Below the pieces are notes generated by a model. The model was given only the letters and a program-made list of their open reading frames with translations. It made no database searches and was not told the origin of the DNA. A stretch of 64,000 nt of DNA from Streptomyces aureocirculatus (GTDB lineage: Bacteria; Actinomycetota; Actinomycetes; Streptomycetales; Streptomycetaceae), in contig NZ_JOAP01000038.1 of NCBI RefSeq assembly GCF_000720475.1, positions 1 to 64,000 of the forward strand, in the 5' to 3' direction. Below are positions 25,642 through 32,695 of this stretch, piece after piece. Each line of letters opens with the position of its first letter. The stretch's first letter is position 1. Both the position numbers and the translations under genes were made by a program.

Positions 25642-25761
25642 TCAGTCCCCGAGGGGACGCCGGAACCCTGGAGAGTCCTCATACTCTGCATGGACCATGG
25701 CCTCGAGGTACCCCTCCAGCTCCCGCTGGGACATCTTGCGGGGCTCCGTCGAGTCAGCCAT
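25642..25761 (-). CDS. 39-aa protein coupled to the coiled-coil gene
   Basis: ATG 25761 lies inside the end of the upstream gene (8-base overlap). Product: MADSTEPRKMSQRELEGYLE then AMVHAEYEDSPGFRRPLGD. The overlap argues that it is real. Confidence 0.55.
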   Translation of the reverse strand: MADSTEPRKMSQRELEGYLEAMVHAEYEDSPGFRRPLGD

Positions 25762-26251
25762 CGGAGTCTTCCTCGACAGCGCGACTCTTGCGGACCGAGC
25801 GCCGGCGGATGCTGGCAGCGAGGCGGTCGTACTCTTGACGTGCCTCGTTCGCCCTGACACGGTGATACTCAGCCTGTCTGTTGTGGTCCCCGATCGACTT
25901 TCCAAGTCGGGTGAGCTCGCGGCGGAGGGTGTGCTCTCTTTCATCCCAGTAGATCTCGCGCACGGCGGCTGCCAGTTCTGATTGGTGCATCATCAGCCAC
26001 TCACCGGGAATCCGGGCCTGGATCTTGGGCATCATGCTGTGCTTCTCGAGCTGGAGCACGATCTGGCCGTCGCCTTTCATGGACGACCGCGCGAACTCGA
26101 CGCTTGGTGAGCCAAGGAACGGCTTGAGCCGCGGGGGCATGGTCTCGGCAGGGAATTTCGCGAGCACGCGTGAAATCAGGCCCACCATCTCGTCGAGTTC
26201 GGTGAACAGCTGGTTCATGGCGCCGACGATCTCTGTGGTCTTGTTCTTCAT
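25754..26251 (-). CDS. Coiled-coil hypothetical protein (165 aa)
   Basis: MKNKTTEIVGAMNQLFTELD opens a helical region; residues 85-165 are charged and heptad-like (REIYWDEREHTLRRELTRLG, RVRANEARQEYDRLAASIRR). Its ATG overlaps the upstream stop (ATGA) and its end overlaps the next gene: a coupled three-gene chain 26391-25642. Confidence 0.6.
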   Translation of the reverse strand: MKNKTTEIVGAMNQLFTELDEMVGLISRVLAKFPAETMPPRLKPFLGSPSVEFARSSMKGDGQIVLQLEKHSMMPKIQARIPGEWLMMHQSELAAAVREIYWDEREHTLRRELTRLGKSIGDHNRQAEYHRVRANEARQEYDRLAASIRRRSVRKSRAVEEDSDG

Positions 26252-26391
26252 CGCTTCTGGTCCTTGATGATCGGGTCCTGCTCGGGGAACCGGGACAGGA
26301 CCGTCCCACCCCGATTGGCCTCCCCGTCATGACGTAGGGAGGCGCTGCCCTTGACGAACAGGATGGAGGCGCTCTGTTCCTTCGTATCCAT
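26248..26391 (-). CDS. Small hypothetical protein (47 aa)
   Basis: MDTKEQSASILFVKGSASLR then HDGEANRGGTVLSRFPEQDP. Its stop overlaps the next ATG. The start at 26391 is chosen for codon bias; the ribosome binding site is weak. Confidence 0.45.
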   Translation of the reverse strand: MDTKEQSASILFVKGSASLRHDGEANRGGTVLSRFPEQDPIIKDQKR

Positions 26392-26451
26392 GGCCAGACC
26401 CGTCGTCAGGGCGCGCTCGTGAGAGGCCGTCAGGGGTCTGGTTGGAGGCCG

Positions 26452-26775
26452 ATGCGTGTCCCGGCTGGTGCATTGACGGGTCTCACCGGTGTCTTGCTCG
26501 GGGCTTCGGCGATCAGCGTCGTTGTCGCGTCCGGCCGGTGGCGGCAAAACGTCTTCTCAGGGACACCACCTGAACCCGGGGATGCCCACGACGCGACGCC
26601 GGCGAATCAACGGGGAACAGACCGGGTGCACGAACACCGGGCCTGTTCCGGCATCGATCCCGCACCCGGGTCGGCTATGCCGACCCAGACCCCCGAGGCC
26701 AGTGCCCTGTCAACGGCCATGTCGTTCCCCGTAGGCGGCCAGGAGTTCGCCCCACTGCACAGTCGGCGCCCGTAA
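26452..26775 (+). CDS. Small exported or membrane-anchored protein (107 aa)
   Basis: GGAGG lies four bases before ATG 26452. An N-terminal hydrophobic segment (ALTGLTGVLLGASAISVVVA) is a signal peptide or anchor. The remainder is polar and Pro/Thr-rich with SFPVGGQEFAPL near the end. A 15-bp palindrome (26670-26684) lies inside the gene. Confidence 0.5.
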   Translation: MRVPAGALTGLTGVLLGASAISVVVASGRWRQNVFSGTPPEPGDAHDATPANQRGTDRVHEHRACSGIDPAPGSAMPTQTPEASALSTAMSFPVGGQEFAPLHSRRP

Positions 26776-26793
26776 GGAGCGAAGCCGAGGGGG

Positions 26794-27215
26794 TTACTCT
26801 TGCGACTTGCGGACCGTTTCCTCCGGGCGGGTCCGCTCCTTCTCGTAGTCATCGAAGAGACCCAGCGTCGTCAACCTGAAGTCGCCGGTCGCGGAGGTCA
26901 GGTCGAGGTCATCCAGCTCGACCGTGAACACCTGAACACCATGCTTCCTGGCAATCTCCGTCAGTGCCTTCAACTTGGCCGCCTACCGGCTGTGCCGATC
27001 ACTCTTCGTGGCCACTACCGCCTCGACCTTGCCAGCGGCGACTCGTTCATCAGGTCAAGGAACAAATCGTCCCGCCCGACCGACTTGTAAGTCTCTGTGA
27101 CCTCCATGCCGTGCCGCTGTGCCCACTCCGCGCAGTCCTTCTCCTGAGCTTCCAACGCTGCGGGATTCTCCCTGGCGACCCGGCTGTAGACCGCCACGCG
27201 CTTCGTCCCGCTCAC
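26794..27215 (-). pseudogene. Broken serine recombinase/resolvase
   Basis: MSGTKRVAVYSRVARENPAA (catalytic Ser in YSR, residue 11), then EAQEKDCAEWAQRHGMEVTE, matches the resolvase N-terminal domain. After residue about 58 the frame shifts to EAVVATKSDRHSR, meets a stop, and continues VQVFTVELDDLDLTSATGDF and RLTTLGLFDDYEKERTRPEE to 26794. There is no DNA-binding domain. GTG start overlaps the upstream stop (GTGA). The gene is dead. Confidence 0.65.
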
Positions 27216-27356
27216 TCGTCCGCCTGCCCATCTTTCATGGCGATGAGAACATCAGCCAGGCCAGCCTCGGTGAGGGGCTTCTTGACCTCCACCGGCTCAC
27301 CATCCGGGTCGTCGTACGACAGCGTCACGACCGGGATCCAGGCTTCAGCCTTCCAT
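27212..27356 (-). pseudogene. Small gene with an extra base after the start
   Basis: GAGGAAAAGAGC precedes ATG 27356, but ATG-GAA-GGC-TGA stops at once. Removing one G restores ME-AEAWIPVVTLSYDDPDGEP and EVKKPLTEAGLADVLIAMKD to the TGA at 27212, which overlaps the recombinase GTG. Confidence 0.45.
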
Positions 27357-27414
27357 GCTCTTTTCCTCTTTTTGAATCGAAGCCTGCCACATTGGTGTGA
27401 CTGTCGTGGCGCGC

Positions 27415-27894
27415 TCAGGCTGGCACGAATCCGACGCTCAACCGCCACCACTCGCCACCGCCCGGAGTGATCCGCCGACTGATGTCCTCCGGCAGAACTG
27501 AGGTCATCTCCGGAAGGAACCACACCGCCAGCGTCCCGCCCGTCGCAAGAGTCAGGGCCGCCCACTGACGGACACCTTCCGCGAGCGGCAGAGCGATATG
27601 GGCAACACCACCGTCGGCAAGAAATGTGACGGTCACCCTTCCATCCCGCTCGATCGTCCAACGGGCCTGCGACTCCGCCGCCCGTGCCGTCTCTCCGCTC
27701 GGGGCGAAGTGGTGGCGTTCGAGGAAGGCGTCGATCTCCTCCCGAGAATCCTCATCTGTGCCGATGAGGGCCAGCGCCGCCTCCAGCGTGCCGTCCTTCT
27801 GTGGTGCTCCAGTCGGAACCGCGGCCGTGGCCGGCACACCGTTGATCGAGACCGCCGAGACCAGCCGAAGCGGCTTCTTGCGTCGGCTACTCAC
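27415..27894 (-). CDS. Hypothetical protein (159 aa)
   Basis: GTG 27894 overlaps the upstream stop as GTGA. Basic N terminus (SSRRKKPLRLVSAVSINGVP), then DEDSREEIDAFLERHHFAPS, a beta-rich centre (RWTIERDGRVTVTFLADGGV) and GTLAVWFLPEM. No family recognised. Confidence 0.55.
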   Translation of the reverse strand: MSSRRKKPLRLVSAVSINGVPATAAVPTGAPQKDGTLEAALALIGTDEDSREEIDAFLERHHFAPSGETARAAESQARWTIERDGRVTVTFLADGGVAHIALPLAEGVRQWAALTLATGGTLAVWFLPEMTSVLPEDISRRITPGGGEWWRLSVGFVPA

Positions 27895-28229
27895 TCGCCA
27901 ACCTCGTCCTTCTGGCGCACCCAGTCTGCGTGGGCCTCGGCGACCCGCGCTTTCCACTCCTTCCACGCCTCGTATGTGGGCAGCGTCTTCGGGATGCCCT
28001 CGCCGATCAGCGTGTTCGAGAAGTCCCCCAGAACGATCTCCGGCACGCCGCTGCTGAGCCAGCCGTAGTGGCGGGCGCCCCGGATGGTCGTCCTCATCGG
28101 CGAGTCGTCGTCCAGCACCTTGCGGATGAATCGGGGGTCGGGGGTGAAGCGCCAGGAGTGCTCCACCATGACCCGGACTGTTAACATCTCGTCCTCGGTC
28201 AGCCGGAGGCCCGGCTTCCGGTCGCGCAT
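27891..28229 (-). CDS. Hypothetical protein (112 aa)
   Basis: AGAGGAGAGGT precedes ATG 28229. MRDRKPGLRLTEDEMLTVRV, then RFIRKVLDDDSPMRTTIRGA and a helical C terminus TYEAWKEWKARVAEAHADWV. First gene of the chain 28229-26794. Function unknown. Confidence 0.6.
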   Translation of the reverse strand: MRDRKPGLRLTEDEMLTVRVMVEHSWRFTPDPRFIRKVLDDDSPMRTTIRGARHYGWLSSGVPEIVLGDFSNTLIGEGIPKTLPTYEAWKEWKARVAEAHADWVRQKDEVGE

Positions 28230-28295
28230 ACCTCTCCTCTCAATAACAGAGGAGCCTGCCAGACACCTCTGACGGGCTCCTCGGCTGTTTGGGCT

Positions 28296-28321
28296 GCCCG
28301 GCTGCATGATCACAGCCGGGC
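28296..28321. terminator. Terminator of the SNF2-like gene
   Basis: GCCCGGCTG (28296-28304) pairs perfectly with 28313-28321. A second hairpin (GAGGAGCC/GGCTCCTC) lies at 28248-28281. Confidence 0.7.
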
Positions 28322-28337
28322 CGTCGATGGGTGTGGG

Positions 28338-31319
28338 TCAGACTCGCTCGCAAGCCCAGAGGTCGTTGAGGTCCTCGCGGATCTCTTCCTCCAGGGCGGC
28401 GAGAAGCGCCTGCTCGGCGTTGAAGTCCCCGGAGACGGCCTTGATGAGGTCGTCCTGGACCTGCTGCTTGACGGTGAGCACCGAGGGCATCCGCTCGTCC
28501 TGTGTGCCCTTGGCGATGAGCCGATGGATAGTCACCGGCTTCGTCTGGCCCGTGCGGAAGAGCCGGCCGTTGGTCTGCAGGTAGTGCTCGAGCGAGAACG
28601 GCAGCGTGTACCAGATCATCGTCGAGCCACCGTGCTGCAGGTTCAGGCCATGCCCCGCGGCGGCTGGGTGGAGCAGCATCACCGGGATCTGCTTGGCATT
28701 CCATCGGCGGACCATGTCGCGCGAGCCGTCGAAGGCCTGCGCGCCGACGCCGGCCTTGCGGAGCCGCGTGAGCAACTGCTCCTTGTCGGACTTGAAGTGA
28801 TAGGCGATGAGCACGGGCTCGCCGCCGTTGTTCCGCACCAGGTACTCGGTCATCTCGATCTTCTTGTCGTGGATGACCTCGTACCGGCCCTTGGTGGTCG
28901 GGTCGTCAGGATCCGAGGTGTAGAGCGTGCCCGAGGCGAACTGCATCAGCTTGCTCGTCAGCACCGCCTGGTTCGCGGCAACGATCGATTCGACGCTCTG
29001 CGTCAGCTTCCCGTCGTCATCGGTGTAGGTCTGCACGATGTCCAGGACCAGGTCGCGCTTGAAGTCCTTGTATGCCTGGAGCAGGTCCGGCGGGAGCGTG
29101 ACATTGACGTCCTGGATGCTGAGCGCCGGGAGCTGCAGGCTCGTGTTCTGCGCGCTCATCACCAGGTGCGAGATGGCCTGATGGATCTCGGCCTCGGCGT
29201 TTGCCGTGGGGATCCACTTCGCCGGCGTCGTGGTGCCGGGCACCATCTTCGGCGTGAACCAGCGGTTGCGGTACGCGGTGATGTTCTGCCCCAGAGTCTG
29301 GCCCTCGTCGAGCAGGTAGATCTGGCTCCAGAGGTCGTGCAGCGAGTTGTGCGTCACGACGAAGTCCTTCGTGACGAACAACCCGTCATCGGCGGCGACC
29401 GTAATGCACTGCGCCGGCGCGATGCCGATCGGCTCGATGGAGCGGATGGCCCGTTCCTTGATGCGCCAGCGCGGCTGCCAGTTGTCTGCCTTCCTCGGCA
29501 GGCGGAAGGGGTTTGCGGGCATGCCGAACGAAAGGACGTAGTGCGGGCGCATCAGAGACGTGTGCCCCTGAGGCATCACCTGCGGCCCTTCTCGCTGCTC
29601 GACATGCTGCGTCACATACCCACCCAGTGAACGGATGAGGAATGTCACCTCTTCGGCCAATCGGGGCGAAGAGGTACTGAACTGCGAGGTCGACCCACCA
29701 TTCGTCTTGCTGCTACCGTCCGTGTCACAGAGGCCTCGCAGCAGTTCGATTCGGGTGGTCTCGTCGTTCCACAGGTACGGCTCGGGGATGAACTTCTCCC
29801 AGGACCTCAGACCACATAGGTTGAGGTCACGCAGGGCTGTCTTCACCGGGTTGGGTACAGCACCGCGGATCAGTCCGGGTAGGCTCCCGCCACGTTTGCC
29901 GGACGTGATGTAGTAGGCGCTGGCCTTCGAGTCAGATCGATAGCCCCTGTGGGTCATCTGCATACCCTGGGGAAGTGCTACTTCGACGTACTGCCTGATC
30001 TCATCGTCCAGGGTGGTGAAGTCGATGGTGTGACCGATGTGCCCGTCACCGAGGAGGACGCCCAGCAGGTACGGATCCAGAGGGACGTCTCGCGAAGGCA
30101 TCTCCACCGGCGCGACTGTAGGTGTTGTCCATCGGGGAGCGCCGCCTTTGTCGGTCAGTCCGACCTCGACATTGTTTGCCCGGCTGCGGCTCCTTCCCTT
30201 CTTAAGATCGCCAGTGGCGATGACCAACGGGCCAAGACCCTTGCCCCGACGACTGCGGCTGTTCACTTCCCAGAGGTGCTCCTCGGTGCAGTCGACGATG
30301 GTGTCGTCGCTGAAGGTGACGCGGAAGATGGGCTTATCACCTTGCGGCCAGACGCCCACCACTTCGGTGGCTTTGCCGTCGGATCCGATGACGCGGTCTC
30401 CGAGCCGCATGTCACCCATTGGCCTCCATCCGGTGGGAGTGAGGATCGGGGTGTCCTGGGTCAATGCGTTCGGCGCAGGCGTACCTGTCAGCTCGATGAG
30501 CCTGCTCATAGCCGGCCGCACCGTCGACAGGGCCAGGAAGCGCTGTGAGTCGTGCGACTTGAAACCCTGGGACTCATCGATGATGACCGTCGGGAAGGGC
30601 CAGATGATGGTGTTCTGACCGTTGATGTTCTGGACCGGCATCTGGTCGACCAGACCGAAGCGGCACTGAGTGCAGCCTGCGCCGGAACAGGTTCGGCAGT
30701 CATAGGCTTCCCACGTCACCAGGGGCGACTTGAGCAACTCCTGAATGCAGGCGCGGATCTTGGCCTTGGCGGGGACCCGGTTGTTGGCGTTGCCGACGAC
30801 CAGAGCACGGTACGAATCGATCAATTCGTCTCGCCCCAGTGCCCCCCGCGCTCGCACCAAGTCCAAGAGCTCAGCCGCCTCAGGTGAACCGGCTGGGCCA
30901 GCCGCTGCTGGCGTGATCAGCTTCTCCCTTTGGGGCGGCTGTGTCAGCAGTTCCTGGTTGATGAAGTACATCGTCGGCGGATCGGTGAAGACTTCCTGGA
31001 AACGTTGGAGGCGCTTGCCCTTGGAGAGCTTCCTGTCGTTCTCGTCGACGATGAGCGACTTCGTTCGGATGGGGAAGCCCCACTTCTCAATCTCGTCGAT
31101 CCAGGTGGAGCGGGCGATCGACACGGGTGCTATGACGAGGATGTGACCCATCGGACGAATCGTCTGCAGGACGCTGAGGGTCGTGAGCGTCTTGCCGGCC
31201 CCGACGCCGAGCCACGCGCCGGCGAAGGGGTGGTCAACGAGGAAGTCGTGGATCTGCTGCTGATGCGGCATCAGCGAGAACGGGGACAGAGCAGTAGCCG
31301 CGGTCATGTCGCTGGTCAT
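28338..31319 (-). CDS. SNF2/Swi2-like helicase carrying an intein
   Basis: 993 residues from ATG 31319 (a second ATG at 31307 is also possible). Before the intein: LMPHQQQIHDFLVDHPFAG, Walker A GVGAGKT (38-44), a CxxC/CxxC zinc-like knuckle (CRTCSGAGCTQC, 208-219) and motif II VIIDESQGFKS (245-255). Motif III TGTPAPN/SLHDLW is split by residues 285-658. After it come VLIAYHFKSDKEQLLTRL (IV), PAAAGHGLNLQHGG (V) and LQTNGRLFRTGQ (VI). After splicing the protein would be about 619 residues, a dsDNA translocase. It heads the minus-strand block next to the VRR-NUC and polymerase genes. Confidence 0.9.
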   Translation of the reverse strand: MTSDMTAATALSPFSLMPHQQQIHDFLVDHPFAGAWLGVGAGKTLTTLSVLQTIRPMGHILVIAPVSIARSTWIDEIEKWGFPIRTKSLIVDENDRKLSKGKRLQRFQEVFTDPPTMYFINQELLTQPPQREKLITPAAAGPAGSPEAAELLDLVRARGALGRDELIDSYRALVVGNANNRVPAKAKIRACIQELLKSPLVTWEAYDCRTCSGAGCTQCRFGLVDQMPVQNINGQNTIIWPFPTVIIDESQGFKSHDSQRFLALSTVRPAMSRLIELTGTPAPNALTQDTPILTPTGWRPMGDMRLGDRVIGSDGKATEVVGVWPQGDKPIFRVTFSDDTIVDCTEEHLWEVNSRSRRGKGLGPLVIATGDLKKGRSRSRANNVEVGLTDKGGAPRWTTPTVAPVEMPSRDVPLDPYLLGVLLGDGHIGHTIDFTTLDDEIRQYVEVALPQGMQMTHRGYRSDSKASAYYITSGKRGGSLPGLIRGAVPNPVKTALRDLNLCGLRSWEKFIPEPYLWNDETTRIELLRGLCDTDGSSKTNGGSTSQFSTSSPRLAEEVTFLIRSLGGYVTQHVEQREGPQVMPQGHTSLMRPHYVLSFGMPANPFRLPRKADNWQPRWRIKERAIRSIEPIGIAPAQCITVAADDGLFVTKDFVVTHNSLHDLWSQIYLLDEGQTLGQNITAYRNRWFTPKMVPGTTTPAKWIPTANAEAEIHQAISHLVMSAQNTSLQLPALSIQDVNVTLPPDLLQAYKDFKRDLVLDIVQTYTDDDGKLTQSVESIVAANQAVLTSKLMQFASGTLYTSDPDDPTTKGRYEVIHDKKIEMTEYLVRNNGGEPVLIAYHFKSDKEQLLTRLRKAGVGAQAFDGSRDMVRRWNAKQIPVMLLHPAAAGHGLNLQHGGSTMIWYTLPFSLEHYLQTNGRLFRTGQTKPVTIHRLIAKGTQDERMPSVLTVKQQVQDDLIKAVSGDFNAEQALLAALEEEIREDLNDLWACERV
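29346..30467 (-). other. Class 3-type intein with LAGLIDADG homing endonuclease
   Basis: Residues 285-658 of the helicase (374 aa) separate TGTPAPN from SLHDLW, a junction that reads as one continuous SNF2 motif III when removed. The first residue is Ala (ALTQDTPILTPTGW), not Cys or Ser. Block B ends TEEHLWEV (Trp), block F has AQCITV (Cys), and the end is VVTHN followed by Ser: the Trp-Cys-Thr triplet and Ala1 of class 3 inteins such as those in mycobacteriophage DnaB. Two LAGLIDADG motifs (YLLGVLLGDG, ELLRGLCDTDG) retain both catalytic Asp residues, so homing may be active. Confidence 0.88.
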
Positions 31320-31816
31320 CCCTTCTCTTCGGATGAGCGGTCAGGCATGGAATGCCTCTTGAAATGAGGCCGAGTCGGGCATGGGCCTCGTCGGCTCTCT
31401 GCCTTTTCTGCGCGACCTCGGTCTCCAGGTCGGCGATCCTCGCTTCGAACTGCGTGACGCGCGGGTGTCGGGTCCGGGGGCTTCACACACGCGCTGTCGC
31501 ACTGATGCCTGGGCGTGGGTTGCCCGTCCCTCTGGTACCTGCGCGGTTCGGCGGGGTGTACCCAACCCCGGAGGGCCGGGCAGTGCTGTCAGGTGACATC
31601 CATGCCGCAGCGAGGCAGCACAGTGTCTGGGTGTCGGCGGCGTTGCCGATCCACAGTTGGAGGTCGTCGTAGGGGTAGTGCTCGGGTACGGTGGGGCACC
31701 TGGCAGATTCCCCGCACGTTGTGAATGCGGCTGCTTGTCCGCTCGCTTTCCCCGCCGACGTGGGGGTGTTTCAGTGGAGGGATCCGTCAAAGCTTGGACG
31801 CCTGAGGTTTCGGGTG
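31320..31816. other. Gap with degenerate gene fragments
   Basis: About 500 bp upstream of the SNF2-like gene. Minus-strand pieces in different frames read PEHYPYDDLQLWIGNAADTQ, LCCLAAAWMSP and VTQFEARIADLETEVAQKRQ with a coiled-coil look, but none has a start or an unbroken frame. I treat them as remains of one or two small genes. Confidence 0.4.
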
Positions 31817-31851
31817 CAACGGCCCACCGCTTACCGGGCGGCGGGCCGTTG
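31817..31851. terminator. Hairpin overlapping the end of the 42-aa gene
   Basis: CAACGGCCC/GGGCCGTTG with inner CCGC/GCGG pairs. It closes the VRR-NUC transcription unit. Confidence 0.65.
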
Positions 31852-31959
31852 TATTGCTGCCTGGTCCTCGCCGGTGTCGCCGCCTGCGGCGCCTTCGTTC
31901 TCGACGGTCCTGCGGTCGCGTTGGTCAGTCTTGTGCGGGTCCATTTCGTCGTGGGTCAT
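31831..31959 (-). CDS. 42-aa hydrophilic protein
   Basis: MTHDEMDPHKTDQRDRRTVE then AAGGDTGEDQAAIQRPAAR. It starts 12 bp after the VRR-NUC stop with GAGAG upstream, so it is likely the last gene of that unit. No family recognised. Confidence 0.5.
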   Translation of the reverse strand: MTHDEMDPHKTDQRDRRTVENEGAAGGDTGEDQAAIQRPAAR

Positions 31960-31970
31960 GGCGCTGCTCT

Positions 31971-32270
31971 CTATCGGTCAGGGAGGTCTTTGAGCAGGTG
32001 CGCGACGAACGCGTCGACGCCCGGTTTGTCGTCAACGACGTGAACTTCAGCTCCGTGGCAATGCAGCTTGGTGTGCATGAGCTGCTGCAGCTTCCGCAGC
32101 CGGCCGCCAGGGCGCTTGACCTCGACGAACACAATGCGGCCCAGGGCAACGACGATCCGGTCGGGCACTCCCCCGCGGGCCGGTGAGACGAACTTCAGAC
32201 ACAGGAAGCCGTGTGCCCGGCACTGGGCAAGGAGGTAGTCCTCGATGACACGCTCACGCGGGGACGTCAT
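31971..32270 (-). CDS. VRR-NUC domain nuclease (99 aa)
   Basis: A stand-alone VRR-NUC fold: GGVPDRIVVALGRIVFVEVKRPGG with active-site Asp37, Glu50, Lys52 and Gln62 (PD-(D/E)xK type). Stand-alone VRR-NUC proteins in phages and plasmids cleave branched DNA such as Holliday junctions. Its ATG overlaps the stop of the 83-aa gene (ATGA), in the same unit as a 17-aa leader. Likely resolves replication or recombination intermediates. Confidence 0.85.
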   Translation of the reverse strand: MTSPRERVIEDYLLAQCRAHGFLCLKFVSPARGGVPDRIVVALGRIVFVEVKRPGGRLRKLQQLMHTKLHCHGAEVHVVDDKPGVDAFVAHLLKDLPDR

Positions 32271-32518
32271 CGGCTCTCAGTCTGCTTGGCCTGGGCGTCG
32301 TGTTCCTGGGCGCACGTGTCGGTCGACGCGGCATCGGCCACGATCTCGTACTTCTTCAGGAACGAGCCGTATTCGGTGATCGTTCGACGCTGCGCTTGAT
32401 GATGGACCCTGCGCCGGAATTGGAAGGGTGGATCTACGTGAATGACCTTGGTCAGGACCCCGTCGCTTTTGCGCCGCCAGCGCTGACCGGGCTGGACTGG
32501 TGCAGTCGCGGCAGTCAC
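32267..32518 (-). CDS. Hypothetical protein (83 aa)
   Basis: GTG 32518, overlapping the stop of the 17-aa leader (GTGA). VQPGQRWRRKSDGVLTKVIH and RTITEYGSFLKKYEIVADAA suggest a small beta-barrel of the KOW/SH3-like kind (G..W..K.DG......V). The stop overlaps the VRR-NUC start. Function unknown. Confidence 0.6.
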   Translation of the reverse strand: MTAATAPVQPGQRWRRKSDGVLTKVIHVDPPFQFRRRVHHQAQRRTITEYGSFLKKYEIVADAASTDTCAQEHDAQAKQTESR

Positions 32519-32568
32519 AGCTTGTCGCCCCCCTCAACGGTGCGGACGGGAAGTGTGGTCTGGAACAT
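32515..32568 (-). CDS. 17-aa coupled leader ORF
   Basis: MFQTTLPVRTVEGGDKL from ATG 32568 with GAGAG upstream. Its TGA overlaps the next GTG. Same layout as the 21-aa ORF at 11909-11974. Confidence 0.45.
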   Translation of the reverse strand: MFQTTLPVRTVEGGDKL

Positions 32569-32695
32569 GACGTCTCTCGATTCTCTTGCCATGGCGAGCC
32601 AGACTCGCCTTCATCTTAAATTCGAATCGGGCACCGAGCAGCGTCGTGTCGGCACGGCCCGGCACCTGCGGTCCGATGGTGGAACGGGGAGCTGA

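Noticed and set aside
28524..29630. 368-aa plus-strand frame
   Set aside because: Antisense to the SNF2-like helicase and its intein.
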